Below are positions 31,465 to 40,143 of a DNA stretch of 46,082 nucleotides, piece after piece. A program made the translations under genes and the position numbers. How positions within the stretch are numbered: position 1 is the stretch's first letter; the number at the start of each line of letters is the position of its first letter. The notes below the pieces were generated by a model, which worked only from the letters and a program-made list of their open reading frames with translations, was not told where the DNA came from and ran no database searches. Source of the stretch: an uncultured bacterium (GTDB lineage Bacteria; Cyanobacteriota; Vampirovibrionia; Gastranaerophilales; Gastranaerophilaceae). The stretch is from the NCBI GenBank assembly GCA_903868125.1, contig CAIPUE010000047.1:1-46082 (forward strand), given 5' to 3'.

Positions 31465-32628
31465 ATGAAAGAATTAGAAAACAAAAAAGCGTTAATTTGG
31501 CTCAATTTGGCGCATTGGGCGAATGACACTTATTCGGGATTTTTGACCCCGATTATGCCTTTTATTGCCGTAAAAGTAGGCATTTCCATGGCTGTTGCTA
31601 CGATGGTAATGAGTATTGCACAAGTTTGCGGGTCTATGTTTCAGCCTATATTCGGGTTTTTTGCGGATAATATGGTTAAAAGGGTCTTTATTTTTTGGGG
31701 TTTAATTTTTGGCTCACTATTCGTCCCGCTTGCGACTAATGCTCCAAATGCAGTTATTTTAACCTTTTTTGTAATTCTAGGAAATCTTGGAGGAAGCTTT
31801 TTTCATCCTCAGGCATTGGGGTTCATTTCAAGGTTTTCGCGTGGGGATTTTGTATCGAATATGGGTATTTTTATTACTTTTGGCACTGTCGGGTATTCTC
31901 TCGGGCCTGTAATTTCAGCACTCGTTACAGAGCATTTCGGACTTGATAAAATTCCTTACATGTCAATTGTCGGTATTTTTATTGCGCTGGCTATGTTTAA
32001 ATCCGTGCCGAAAATTTCGGGTATGGGGGTTAAAGTTGAGCATAAATATTTTAAAGAAACTTTTAAGGAAATTTTGACAAATAAATACATGCTTATCTTG
32101 ATAATGATTTCGATTATGAAATCTTTGATAATAAACGCTTCGGTGATTTTGTTACCTTTTTTATGGAAAAGTCTCGGACATAGTCCGACTTACATTGGTG
32201 TTGCGTTGTTTTTATTCCTTTTGGCAGGGGGCTTTGGTTCAATATTAAGCGGAAGATTTGAGGGAGCAATCGGGGCAAAAAAAATCTTTTATATTTCAAT
32301 GATTTTAACGTTTCCGATAATGGTTTTGTTTGTTTTGACTTATCGGTTACATCCGATGATTTCTGTTGCGGTTTTCGTTTTAATGGGATTTACCACAATG
32401 CTCGCACAGCCCGTAATGCTTGTGATGGCACAGCGAATTTTGCCTGAATATAAAAGTATAGTTTCGGGTTTTATTAACGGTTTTAGTTGGGGTATAGTGG
32501 CGATATTTTTGACGATTATCGGATTTTCAGCCCAAACGTTCGGAATAGCAAAAGTATTGTTGATAGTCTCCGTTGTCCCCGTTATGTTTGCGTATTTTGT
32601 TAAATTTTTACCGAAGATAGAGGATTAG
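31465..32628 (+). CDS. MFS transporter, fosmidomycin-resistance (Fsr)-like
   Basis: 387 residues with about 12 hydrophobic segments. The N-terminal L-N-L-A-H-W-A-N-D-T-Y-S-G-F is the Fsr-group signature, and F-F-A-D-N-M-V-K-R in the first cytoplasmic loop is the MFS motif A region. Probably a drug or metabolite exporter in the inner membrane. Its leader is 8-mer repeat with no good ribosome-binding site. The four last bases overlap the convergent unknown gene. Confidence 0.8.
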   Translation: MKELENKKALIWLNLAHWANDTYSGFLTPIMPFIAVKVGISMAVATMVMSIAQVCGSMFQPIFGFFADNMVKRVFIFWGLIFGSLFVPLATNAPNAVILTFFVILGNLGGSFFHPQALGFISRFSRGDFVSNMGIFITFGTVGYSLGPVISALVTEHFGLDKIPYMSIVGIFIALAMFKSVPKISGMGVKVEHKYFKETFKEILTNKYMLILIMISIMKSLIINASVILLPFLWKSLGHSPTYIGVALFLFLLAGGFGSILSGRFEGAIGAKKIFYISMILTFPIMVLFVLTYRLHPMISVAVFVLMGFTTMLAQPVMLVMAQRILPEYKSIVSGFINGFSWGIVAIFLTIIGFSAQTFGIAKVLLIVSVVPVMFAYFVKFLPKIED

Positions 32629-33518
32629 ACCCATATCCTATCATCTTTGCCATGCCAAAAAGAAGGGTCGAAATCCATTATTTTTAACGCCAAATTTTCT
32701 CCCTCTTTCGCTGTTGCTCCAAATCTTCGTCCTATATCTCCTGCTATCAGCTCTATTTTATCTACGTGTTTGTCTGGCGGTAGTTCACATCCGATAAATT
32801 TTTCCAATTTGGGGATATCGTCAGTGGTCATTTGTTGAACAGAATCGCATACTTGTTGTCGTAATTTTTCATAATGGACTTGCATTGCCTTCCAGTATTT
32901 TTGGTTATGCCACTTTACATCCAAAATTTCTTGTGGTGTTGTTAAACCAAGGAATTCTTCTATTTTATTATTCAGGGCTTCAGGTCCTATATGGCGCATA
33001 TTATTTATAGCGTTTGGATTTATACTTGCTTTTAATTCTTCCAAATACTTCTGCTTAATATTAAATGCAGGGTTTTGCGGGTATACTTTTACTAAATCTT
33101 GCTCTCTTTTAGAATTAAGCTTTTGAAGCGTAACAACTATTTTTTTTGCCAATCCCGCTGGAGTTATACGCTCCTCTAAATCAATGTTCCCGTGGATGCT
33201 AATATTTTTTGTGAAGGGCTCAATATAGTTTAAACGAAAACCTTCCTCATGATAAATTGTTCCCAATTCTGCAAAGCGGAATCTCGGCTCTAACCCACCT
33301 TGCTCACCTGCAAAAAGTCTAATTTTTTTAAGTTCTTCATTTTTAGATAATAAGTCTATAAGTTCGTTTAAAAATCTTTTATCATATTTTGTTGATATAG
33401 CTTTTGCCAAATGAACAAGTGATTCTCCCCCTCTGTCTATCCTTGCCTCAAACTTCGGCTGACTTTTTCGATTTGTTTGCAAATTTTGATTTTGTATCTG
33501 AACACTATTAATTCTCAT
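32625..33518 (-). CDS. Unknown protein with the M-R-I...P-x-F N-terminal signature
   Basis: 297 residues, mostly helical and soluble, no membrane segment or recognised domain. The N-terminus M-R-I-N-S-V followed by Q/N-rich sequence and Q-P-K-F-E-A resembles that of the C9-interrupted gene at 7516, so both may belong to a family with a shared N-terminal tag. Central R-F-R-F-A-E-L-G-T and a W near the C-terminus (F-W-H-G-K) are notable. AAGGA before the ATG. I associate this signature with gut Melainabacteria proteins, but that is from memory and unverified. Confidence 0.6.
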   Translation of the reverse strand: MRINSVQIQNQNLQTNRKSQPKFEARIDRGGESLVHLAKAISTKYDKRFLNELIDLLSKNEELKKIRLFAGEQGGLEPRFRFAELGTIYHEEGFRLNYIEPFTKNISIHGNIDLEERITPAGLAKKIVVTLQKLNSKREQDLVKVYPQNPAFNIKQKYLEELKASINPNAINNMRHIGPEALNNKIEEFLGLTTPQEILDVKWHNQKYWKAMQVHYEKLRQQVCDSVQQMTTDDIPKLEKFIGCELPPDKHVDKIELIAGDIGRRFGATAKEGENLALKIMDFDPSFWHGKDDRIWV

Positions 33519-33797
33519 AATCTTTTATCCTTTTTTATAGTAATTTATGGTATCACAATAGCCTAAAAACATGTAAAAAAATAAGTTGTCAGTAAAAAAA
33601 TTACCATAAACAATTTTATCCCCCGACATCCTTGCCCTAATTGGAATTAAGACGATTGTAAATTTTTATGAATCGCTATTGGTAAATAAAACGATTAGTT
33701 ACACGATTAGAAGCTTAGTGGCTTGATGTTCACCTTACAGTTCACCTCTCACTTCTCACTTCTCACCTCTCACTCTTCACTCCGTTTATTTTTGATT
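33519..33797. other. Intergenic region with pyrimidine-rich repeat
   Basis: Unremarkable A/T-rich sequence to 33727, then a CACCTCTCACTTCTCACTTC-type array of 7-9-mers (33728-33782) directly upstream of the alr -10 box. No gene seen. Confidence 0.5.
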
Positions 33798-33803
33798 TAT
33801 AAT
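33798..33803 (+). promoter_or_regulatory. -10 box of a predicted leaderless promoter (alr)
   Basis: TATAAT, then TAAAGA, then ATG at 33810. Confidence 0.6.
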
Positions 33804-33809
33804 TAAAGA

Positions 33810-34946
33810 ATGAAAACATCAAGGCAATCATATATAAATGTTCACAGAGATTCTTGGGTTGAGATTAACCTTGAATATCTTGCGCAGAACGTAAAAGCGA
33901 TAAAAAAACTTGTTAATAAAAACGTAAAATTACTTGCGGTAGTTAAAGCGGATGCTTACGGTCATGGTGCAGTGATGGTTGCACCGACAATGTTAGCGTC
34001 GGGCGTTGATATTCTTGGAGTTGCGTCCATTGATGAAGGTTTAAATTTAAGAGATTCTAAAATAACCTGTGATATTCTGGTTTTGGGTGCGGCACCGGTC
34101 TGGTCGTTTGAAAGTGCCGTGGAAAATGATATTACGATTTCAATTTTTTCGCAAGAACATATTCAAGCGGCAAAGCAGGCGTTTGAAAGAACAGGGCAAA
34201 AAGTTAAGGCTCATATTAAGCTTGACACAGGCATGAACAGGATTGGGGTTTGTGCGGATGAAGCGGTGGAATTTATAACGAAAGTTCAAAAGGCTGATTT
34301 CATTGATTTAAAAGGAGTTTTTTCGCATCTGGCATGTGCCGAGGACGAAAATAAAACCCAAAAACAATTAAATAAATGGAACGAAATCATTTCGCAGATT
34401 GATACAAGCGGATTGATTTTACACGTTTTAAATACCGCAGGAATAATGTCTTATCCTGATGCTCAATTCGATATGGTACGTGCTGGAATCGGTTTGTACG
34501 GCTTGATGCCCGATTTATCGGGCGGGATAAACGGTAAACGGGAAACGGTAAACGGGATTTTCTTACCAGTTTTGTCTTTAAAAGGGCGAATAACAAGAAT
34601 TCACACAATGCCAAAGGGCGAGGGAATAAGCTATGGGCATACTTTTGTAGCGGATAAAGATATAAAAGTAGCGACAGTCCCGATTGGCTACGCTGACGGT
34701 GTTCCAAGGGCTTTGTCGAATAAAATTTACGGAATCATTAATAATAAAAAAATTAAACTAATCGGAAATATTACAATGGACCAAATGATGTTTGATATAA
34801 CGGATGTTGAGGCTCGAGAGGGTGACGTAATTACGCTTTTGGGCGAGGATTTATTCATTGATGAATGGGCAAAAATAGTCGGCACGATTAACTATGAATT
34901 GGCTTGCAGGCTTAAGGTTAGGTTACCAAGGGTTTATACGAGGTGA
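33810..34946 (+). CDS. alr: Alanine racemase, with in-frame repeat insertion
   Basis: 378 residues. Alr makes D-alanine for peptidoglycan. PLP lysine in V-V-K-A-D-A-Y-G-H-G near 46; M-N-R-I-G near 141; R-A-G-I-G-L-Y-G near 226; the catalytic Tyr in G-I-S-Y-G-H near 272. Bases 34527-34556 are GGTAAAC/GGGAAAC repeats read in frame as G-K-R-E-T-V-N-G between the barrel and the C-terminal domain, where other Alr proteins have a short linker. The message may be leaderless. Its TGA is 14 bases before the lpd ATG. Confidence 0.93.
   Translation: MKTSRQSYINVHRDSWVEINLEYLAQNVKAIKKLVNKNVKLLAVVKADAYGHGAVMVAPTMLASGVDILGVASIDEGLNLRDSKITCDILVLGAAPVWSFESAVENDITISIFSQEHIQAAKQAFERTGQKVKAHIKLDTGMNRIGVCADEAVEFITKVQKADFIDLKGVFSHLACAEDENKTQKQLNKWNEIISQIDTSGLILHVLNTAGIMSYPDAQFDMVRAGIGLYGLMPDLSGGINGKRETVNGIFLPVLSLKGRITRIHTMPKGEGISYGHTFVADKDIKVATVPIGYADGVPRALSNKIYGIINNKKIKLIGNITMDQMMFDITDVEAREGDVITLLGEDLFIDEWAKIVGTINYELACRLKVRLPRVYTR
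34527..34556. repeat. 7-mer repeat inside alr
   Basis: GATAAACGGTAAACGGGAAA continuing to CGGTAAACGG: four units of the GGTAAAC array within the coding sequence. Confidence 0.8.
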
Positions 34947-34960
34947 GTGAGAGGGATATT

Positions 34961-36256
34961 ATGAAAAAATATAATTTTGCGATAATCGGTTCGGGACCTG
35001 CGGGATACACTGCGGCAATTCGTGCGTCGCAATTGGGTAAAACGGTTATTTTGTTTGAAAAAGAACACTTAGGCGGAGTTTGTCTTAACAAGGGCTGTAT
35101 CCCGACGAAAACTTTTTTATATTCTGCAGATTTATATAATTCAATCAAAAAGGCCTCGAATTTCGGGATAGAGATAGAAAATTTTTCGCTTAATTTTGAA
35201 AAAGTGGTTGAAAGAAAGGAAAAAATAGTCGAAAAGTTAAGAAAATCACTCGAAATGCTTTTGAAAAGCCATGGGATTGAGATTGTAAACGCTGAGGCAA
35301 AAATGGTAAACGGTGAACGGAAAACGGTGAACGGAATTTCACTTGTCGAAGCTGACGGCGAGATTTACGAATGTGAAAATATTCTTATCGCGACTGGTTC
35401 AGAACCAAGTTGTGTAGGCGGATTTGAGTTTGACCATGAGTTTATTTTGAGTTCTGACGATGTTTTGGGACTTAAAACATTGCCTCAAAAAGTTTTGATT
35501 GTGGGTTCCGGTGCTATAGGGGTTGAATGGGCGCGAATTTTTTCAGCCTTTGGGGTAGATGTTTCGATTGTAGAGCTTGCGGATAAGCTTTTACCGTTAG
35601 CTGATTTTGAGGTTTCTCAACGTTTAGAGCGAATTTTTAAAATGTCTAAAATAAAAATGTCCTTGTCTACATCGGTAAAAGAAATTAAACAAAAAAAAGT
35701 TACGTTGTCAAACGGCGAAGTTCTTGAGCCTGATTTCGTGTTATTCGCAACGGGCAGAAAATCCCTTGTTTTTAACTTTTCACCACTCACCTCTCACCTA
35801 ATCGGTGATGCTTACGGCTCAACTCAGCTTGCGCATTTTGCAAGCCATCAGGGGGTTCAAGTGGTAGAAAATATTGTTTTGGGTAAGGAGATTGAAGAAT
35901 TTATTACGCCTTTTGTTGTTTACGGCAACCCTGAAATAGCTTGGGCTGGGGCAACGGAGCAGGATTTAATTGCAAAAAATATTGAATACAAAAAATCTGT
36001 TTTTCCCGTTTCTGCGCTGGGAAAAGCAGCTACGGAGAGTAATTTAGAGGGATTTGTGAAAATTTTGGCTGATAATGAAGGAAAAATTTTAGGTGCTCAT
36101 ATTATTTCAAAAGAGGCGTCTGCGTTGATTCATCAACTGACAATTGCGATGCAGAACAATTTGGGAGTGGACGAGCTTAAAAAATGTTGTTTTGCTCACC
36201 CGACTTATTCCGAGGGGATTTATGAGGGTTTAAAACTAGTAAACGGTAAACAGTAA
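34961..36256 (+). CDS. lpd: Dihydrolipoamide dehydrogenase-like flavoprotein, with repeat insertion and a shortened segment
   Basis: 431 residues from ATG 34961 (GAGAGGG before it). FAD motif I-I-G-S-G-P-A-G-Y; redox pair G-G-V-C-L-N-K-G-C near 43; NAD motif V-G-S-G-A-I-G near 187; C-terminal H-P-T-Y-S-E. It oxidises dihydrolipoamide in 2-oxoacid dehydrogenase or glycine cleavage complexes. Bases 35303-35335 are 7-mer repeat read in frame. At about 35777-35800 a CACCACTCACCTCTCAC module sits where about 20 residues between G-R-x-P-N and the second FAD motif (here L-I-G-D) should be. The H-x-x-x-x-E pair is weak. Function is therefore probable but not certain. Confidence 0.85.
   Translation: MKKYNFAIIGSGPAGYTAAIRASQLGKTVILFEKEHLGGVCLNKGCIPTKTFLYSADLYNSIKKASNFGIEIENFSLNFEKVVERKEKIVEKLRKSLEMLLKSHGIEIVNAEAKMVNGERKTVNGISLVEADGEIYECENILIATGSEPSCVGGFEFDHEFILSSDDVLGLKTLPQKVLIVGSGAIGVEWARIFSAFGVDVSIVELADKLLPLADFEVSQRLERIFKMSKIKMSLSTSVKEIKQKKVTLSNGEVLEPDFVLFATGRKSLVFNFSPLTSHLIGDAYGSTQLAHFASHQGVQVVENIVLGKEIEEFITPFVVYGNPEIAWAGATEQDLIAKNIEYKKSVFPVSALGKAATESNLEGFVKILADNEGKILGAHIISKEASALIHQLTIAMQNNLGVDELKKCCFAHPTYSEGIYEGLKLVNGKQ
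35303..35335. repeat. 7-mer repeat inside lpd
   Basis: Units of GGTAAAC/GGTGAAC in frame, read as M-V-N-G-E-R-K-T-V-N-G. Confidence 0.8.
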
Positions 36257-36330
36257 ACAGTGAACGGTAGGGTGCGGATTTAACCGCACCGACAAAAACT
36301 GTTAAACTATTCGACTTTTCGACCAAAAAA
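36238..36330. repeat. Composite dispersed repeat between lpd and lipA
   Basis: GTAAACG/A 7-mers (36238-36266), hairpin GGTGCGG-ATTTAA-CCGCACC (36271-36290), then ACTGTTAAACTATTCGACTT-type 8-mers (36298-36326). The lpd stop lies inside the 7-mers, and AAAAAAGG after the 8-mers is the lipA ribosome-binding site. Confidence 0.8.
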
Positions 36331-36338
36331 GGAAAAAA

Positions 36339-37250
36339 ATGACAAGACTTCCTGAATATTTAAAACGACCGATTATAGATACGGAAAAAACAAAAAATGT
36401 TCGTCGTATTTTAAAAACTCACTGCTTAAGCACGGTTTGCGAGTCGGCACGTTGTCCTAACAAAAACGAATGTTACACGAAAAACACGGCAACTTTTTTG
36501 ATTATGGGGGACGTTTGTACGAGAAACTGTCGTTTTTGCAATATTTCATGTGAAACCCCACAACCCTTGAACGAAAATGAACCTAAAAACGTTGCGAAAG
36601 CCATTCAGGAGTTGAATTTAACATACGCGGTGATAACCTCCGTAACTCGAGACGACTTGCCTGACGGAGGGGCGGAGCATTTTTCGAACTGCATTAAAGA
36701 AGTAAAAAGTAAAAAGCAAAATGTAAAAAGTGAGCGAGAACCGCAAAACTGTTCAACTATTCGACTATTCGACTTTTCAACTAAAATAGAAATCCTCACG
36801 CCTGATTTCAAGGGTGACACAAAATCACTCGATACAATTATTAAATCAATTTATCCCCCCGATGTTTTCAATCATAATATCGAAACCGTGCCGAGGTTGT
36901 ACAAAACTGCCAGACCACAGGCGATTTATCAGCGTTCGCTTGATGTTTTAAAATACGTGAAAGATAATTCAGAGATTTTAACAAAATCGGGTATTATGGT
37001 AGGTTTAGGCGAAACTTTTGAAGAATTGAAGCAGACTTTAAAGGATTTAAAAAATATTAGTTGTGATATTGTAACAATCGGTCAATACATTCAGCCCTCA
37101 AAAGAACATTTACCTGTGGAAAAATACTACACGCTTGAGGAATTTGAGGAATTGAAAATATTGGCAAAACAAGTCGGGATAAAAACCTACCAAATCGGCG
37201 CGCTTGTTAGAAGCTCATATAACGCCGCAGAAACAGCTAAAATAAGTTAA
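36339..37250 (+). CDS. lipA: Lipoyl synthase, with in-frame repeat insertion
   Basis: 303 residues. LipA inserts two sulfurs into protein-bound octanoate. Both clusters are present: auxiliary C-E-S-A-R-C-P-N-K-N-E-C (about 33-44) and radical-SAM C-T-R-N-C-R-F-C (about 60-67); R-S-S-Y-N-A at the end supplies the Ser ligand. Bases 36700-36785 are a GTAAAAA array, the GAGCGAGAACCGCAAAACTG core and TTCAACTA 8-mers, read in frame as about 29 extra residues before K-I-E-I-L-T-P-D-F. Same pathway as lpd upstream. Converges on dnaX with a four-base overlap. Confidence 0.93.
   Translation: MTRLPEYLKRPIIDTEKTKNVRRILKTHCLSTVCESARCPNKNECYTKNTATFLIMGDVCTRNCRFCNISCETPQPLNENEPKNVAKAIQELNLTYAVITSVTRDDLPDGGAEHFSNCIKEVKSKKQNVKSEREPQNCSTIRLFDFSTKIEILTPDFKGDTKSLDTIIKSIYPPDVFNHNIETVPRLYKTARPQAIYQRSLDVLKYVKDNSEILTKSGIMVGLGETFEELKQTLKDLKNISCDIVTIGQYIQPSKEHLPVEKYYTLEEFEELKILAKQVGIKTYQIGALVRSSYNAAETAKIS
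36700..36785. repeat. Composite repeat inside lipA
   Basis: The same module order (GTAAAAA array, GCGAGAACCGCAAAACT core, 8-mer array) as the intergenic copy at 16287-16352. Confidence 0.82.
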
Positions 37251-39067
37251 TCTATATATTTACCGTCAAAAAGTTTTATGACCATGGAAACCTGATCTGA
37301 AGGCATAAATTTTTCTTCTTTTTTCTCAGGGTTAGACAATTTTTGTTCTATAAATTCATCTTCCTCGCCAATTTCCTCGGATTCTACTTGTATTTTGGGG
37401 AGTTTTTCAATTATTGGATTTTTTTTTTCAACTTCCTGAATCTTATCGTCAGAAGTGGCTAATCTTACAATAACATTTACTTCTTTATTAAAAAGTTTTT
37501 TCGCCGCCTCAACGATAACCTTTTTTTTTGCATCGCTGCCGAGCATCTTTAGAGCAAATTCTTTTTCACACCCGATTACAATTTTGTTTTCAGAAAGTTC
37601 AATCGGTCTCGTGTGTTCAGCTAAAAGCGAAACCGTCGGCGGACTGGAAATATTTTGTAATAATTCAAACCAAAGGGTGCTTATATCGTCCTGATTTTTA
37701 ATAACAGGCTTGGATAAAGGCATTGGCGGAAGTTCGTCGGTTGTAACGGGAACTTCGGTAGCTGGCGAGAGGGTTGATTTTTGCTCAACCTTTGAACTTT
37801 CAACTTTCTTAACCTCAATAGTCTTAGTTTCAGTTTCTTTATTAAAAACTGTTGCCGGTTTCATCACTTGAAGTTTGGGCATAACATTTTGAGTAGTCGG
37901 AACTCCTTGATTATTTTCCAGCTTTAAAACTCGTTCCTGAAGCTCCAAAAGTGAAGTGTTTTGAGCTAAATTCGCTAAATCTATTATCGCTACTTCAAGC
38001 CAAAGATGCTGGTTGGTAGTGGTTTTTAGTTCTTTTATGTAATAAACTGTTTTTTCTATCAAAAACGTTATCTGATGGGTGTCAATATGTTCAGACTGCT
38101 TTTTTAAAATATGTATTTGCGAAGTATTTAATTGAGTTAAGTCCATCAAAAGTTCCTCGCCCTGACAGTTTTTAACTATAAGTAAGTTTTTAAAGTATCC
38201 GAGCAAATTAAGCAAAATTTGCGATGGTTCATTTCCAGAATTATAAATTTTACCCAAAAACTCAATCGCCTCTTGAGGTTTTGACTGAATAATATTTTGA
38301 GAAAGATTGTTTAACATATCAAAAGAAAGCCTGCCCAACAGTTTGTTAATGTCTTCTGATGTTATTGTTGTTGAATCATCAAGCACACTCACTTGATCCA
38401 AAAGTGCTAAAGAATCCCTCATTCCGCCCGCAGCATTTTTTGCTATTGTAAAAAGGGCATCTGCGTCTATTTTTATTTTTTCTAATTTCGCAATATATTT
38501 AAGGTGATTGATAATATCGTCAGTAGTAATTCTTCTGAAATCAAACCTTTGACAACGACTTGTGATTGTTTCCAAAACCTTTTGCGGCTCTGTCGTAGCT
38601 AAAATAAAAATAACGTTTTCAGGCGGTTCTTCAAGAGTTTTTAAAAGCGCGTTAAAGGCATGATTTGTAAGCATATGAACTTCGTCAATAATATAAATTT
38701 TATATTTACCGTTAACAGGCACGTACTGAATTTTTTCCAAAATATTTTGAGCGTCCTCAACTTTTCTATTGCTCGCTGCATCAATTTCGATTACATCCAT
38801 CGGTGTTGAATTTTTTATGTCGATGCAACTCGGACAAACTTCACAAGGGGTTATGGTCGGACCGTCTTTGCAGTTAAGAGATTTTGCCAAAATCCGCGCA
38901 ACAGAAGTTTTACCCGTTCCACGAGGACCCGTGAAAAGATAAGCATGAGAAATCTTGTTCAAGTTAATTGCGTTGGCAAGTGCCTTTTTAACATGCTCTT
39001 GTCCAACAAGCTCTTGAAGATTTTTTGGTCTGTATTTTCGGTATAACGGAATGTATTTTTCGCTCAT
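37247..39067 (-). CDS. dnaX: DNA polymerase III subunit gamma/tau
   Basis: 606 residues. The clamp-loader ATPase: P-loop G-P-R-G-T-G-K-T-S near 46, zinc ligands C-x8-C-x2-C-x2-C (about 66-80), Walker B I-I-D-E-V-H-M-L near 125, sensor-1 A-T-T-E-P and S-R-C-Q-R-F-D-F-R near 165. Domain III follows, then a low-complexity linker (about 395-450) and a tau-like C-terminal domain. AAGGC before the ATG and TATAAT farther upstream. No frameshift site for a short gamma form was noted. Confidence 0.95.
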   Translation of the reverse strand: MSEKYIPLYRKYRPKNLQELVGQEHVKKALANAINLNKISHAYLFTGPRGTGKTSVARILAKSLNCKDGPTITPCEVCPSCIDIKNSTPMDVIEIDAASNRKVEDAQNILEKIQYVPVNGKYKIYIIDEVHMLTNHAFNALLKTLEEPPENVIFILATTEPQKVLETITSRCQRFDFRRITTDDIINHLKYIAKLEKIKIDADALFTIAKNAAGGMRDSLALLDQVSVLDDSTTITSEDINKLLGRLSFDMLNNLSQNIIQSKPQEAIEFLGKIYNSGNEPSQILLNLLGYFKNLLIVKNCQGEELLMDLTQLNTSQIHILKKQSEHIDTHQITFLIEKTVYYIKELKTTTNQHLWLEVAIIDLANLAQNTSLLELQERVLKLENNQGVPTTQNVMPKLQVMKPATVFNKETETKTIEVKKVESSKVEQKSTLSPATEVPVTTDELPPMPLSKPVIKNQDDISTLWFELLQNISSPPTVSLLAEHTRPIELSENKIVIGCEKEFALKMLGSDAKKKVIVEAAKKLFNKEVNVIVRLATSDDKIQEVEKKNPIIEKLPKIQVESEEIGEEDEFIEQKLSNPEKKEEKFMPSDQVSMVIKLFDGKYID

Positions 39068-39132
39068 ATTGCCTTAATTTAATATTAGTATTAAGATTAT
39101 TATATCTTAACTCAAGTAAAATAGGTAGGATT

Positions 39133-40053
39133 ATGAACTTAATTAAACCGAAAAAATTAAACAAAGGCGACACAATAGGAATTTTGCCACTTTCAGGAGC
39201 TGTTGAAAGCAAAACAAATATACTAAGAGCCAAAAAATATTTTGAAAATAAAGGGTTTAAGGTTGTTTTGTCCGAGAATATTTTTGATAATCACCGATAT
39301 CTCGCCGGAACTGATGAAAAAAAAGTTGAAGAACTGCACAAATTTTTCTCTAATCCTAAAATCAGCATGATTTTATGTGCCCGCGGAGGCTATGGTGCTA
39401 TTAGACTTCTTGATAAAATAGATTTTAATTTGATTAAAAACAACCCGAAAATTTTTGCAGGGTACTCGGATGTGAGTGCACTTCAAGCAATGATTTGTAA
39501 AAATACCGGGTTAATAACCTTTTATGCTCCGGTTGCACAGGGTGATTTTGGGTTCGAAGAAGTTTCGAAATTCACAGAAACTTCTTTTTTTAACACGCTT
39601 ACAAACACGAAGGATTTGGAATTTTTACCCGATAAAAGAAAAACAAAGGTTTATTTTGAGGGTAAAAGCGAAGGTGTCCTCTGGGGCGGTAATTTGGCTA
39701 CAGTTGTTTCTATGTGCGGGCTAGATTTTATTCCTGATGTAAAATTTATATTTTTTGCGGAAGATTTAAACGAGGAAGTTTATAAAGTTGATAAAATGAT
39801 GACGCAGCTTTTAAATATCGAAAAATTTAGAAACAATCTTTCGGGGATTATTTTAGGTGATTTTTTGGGGGTTGGAAATAAAAAGCATTTTGATGAATTA
39901 TTTTTTGAAATTGGTGAAAAAATCCAAAAGCCGATTTTGAGCGGGTTTAAATTAACCCACGCCCGAGATAAAATTACTCTGCCTTATGGTGCAAACGCCG
40001 AATTTTCAACGGATACAAAAGTATTAAAAATTAAAAAATATTTGGAAGATTAA
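39133..40053 (+). CDS. ldcA: LD-carboxypeptidase (peptidase S66)
   Basis: 306 residues from ATG 39133 with GGTAGGA before it. L,D-carboxypeptidases remove the terminal D-Ala from murein tetrapeptides in recycling. Seen: G-I-L-P-L-S-G near the start, C-A-R-G-G-Y-G-A-I-R near 80, catalytic Ser in G-Y-S-D-V-S-A-L near 107, W-G-G-N-L near 180, the Glu in F-A-E-D-L and the His in L-T-H-A-R-D near 275. No signal peptide, so probably cytoplasmic. Divergent from dnaX. Confidence 0.9.
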   Translation: MNLIKPKKLNKGDTIGILPLSGAVESKTNILRAKKYFENKGFKVVLSENIFDNHRYLAGTDEKKVEELHKFFSNPKISMILCARGGYGAIRLLDKIDFNLIKNNPKIFAGYSDVSALQAMICKNTGLITFYAPVAQGDFGFEEVSKFTETSFFNTLTNTKDLEFLPDKRKTKVYFEGKSEGVLWGGNLATVVSMCGLDFIPDVKFIFFAEDLNEEVYKVDKMMTQLLNIEKFRNNLSGIILGDFLGVGNKKHFDELFFEIGEKIQKPILSGFKLTHARDKITLPYGANAEFSTDTKVLKIKKYLED

Positions 40054-40085
40054 AAATCAATTCATGTTGTACACAATTTAATGTT

Positions 40086-40105
40086 GTTGGGCTTGCAAGC
40101 CCGAC
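40086..40105. repeat. Palindromic dispersed repeat
   Basis: GTTGGGCTTGCAAGCCCGAC followed by CTAC; reverse-orientation member of the GTAGGTCGGGC family (17636). Confidence 0.7.
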
Positions 40106-40143
40106 CTACTGTCTATTTTTCTTCAGCGAATAAGCCAATATTC

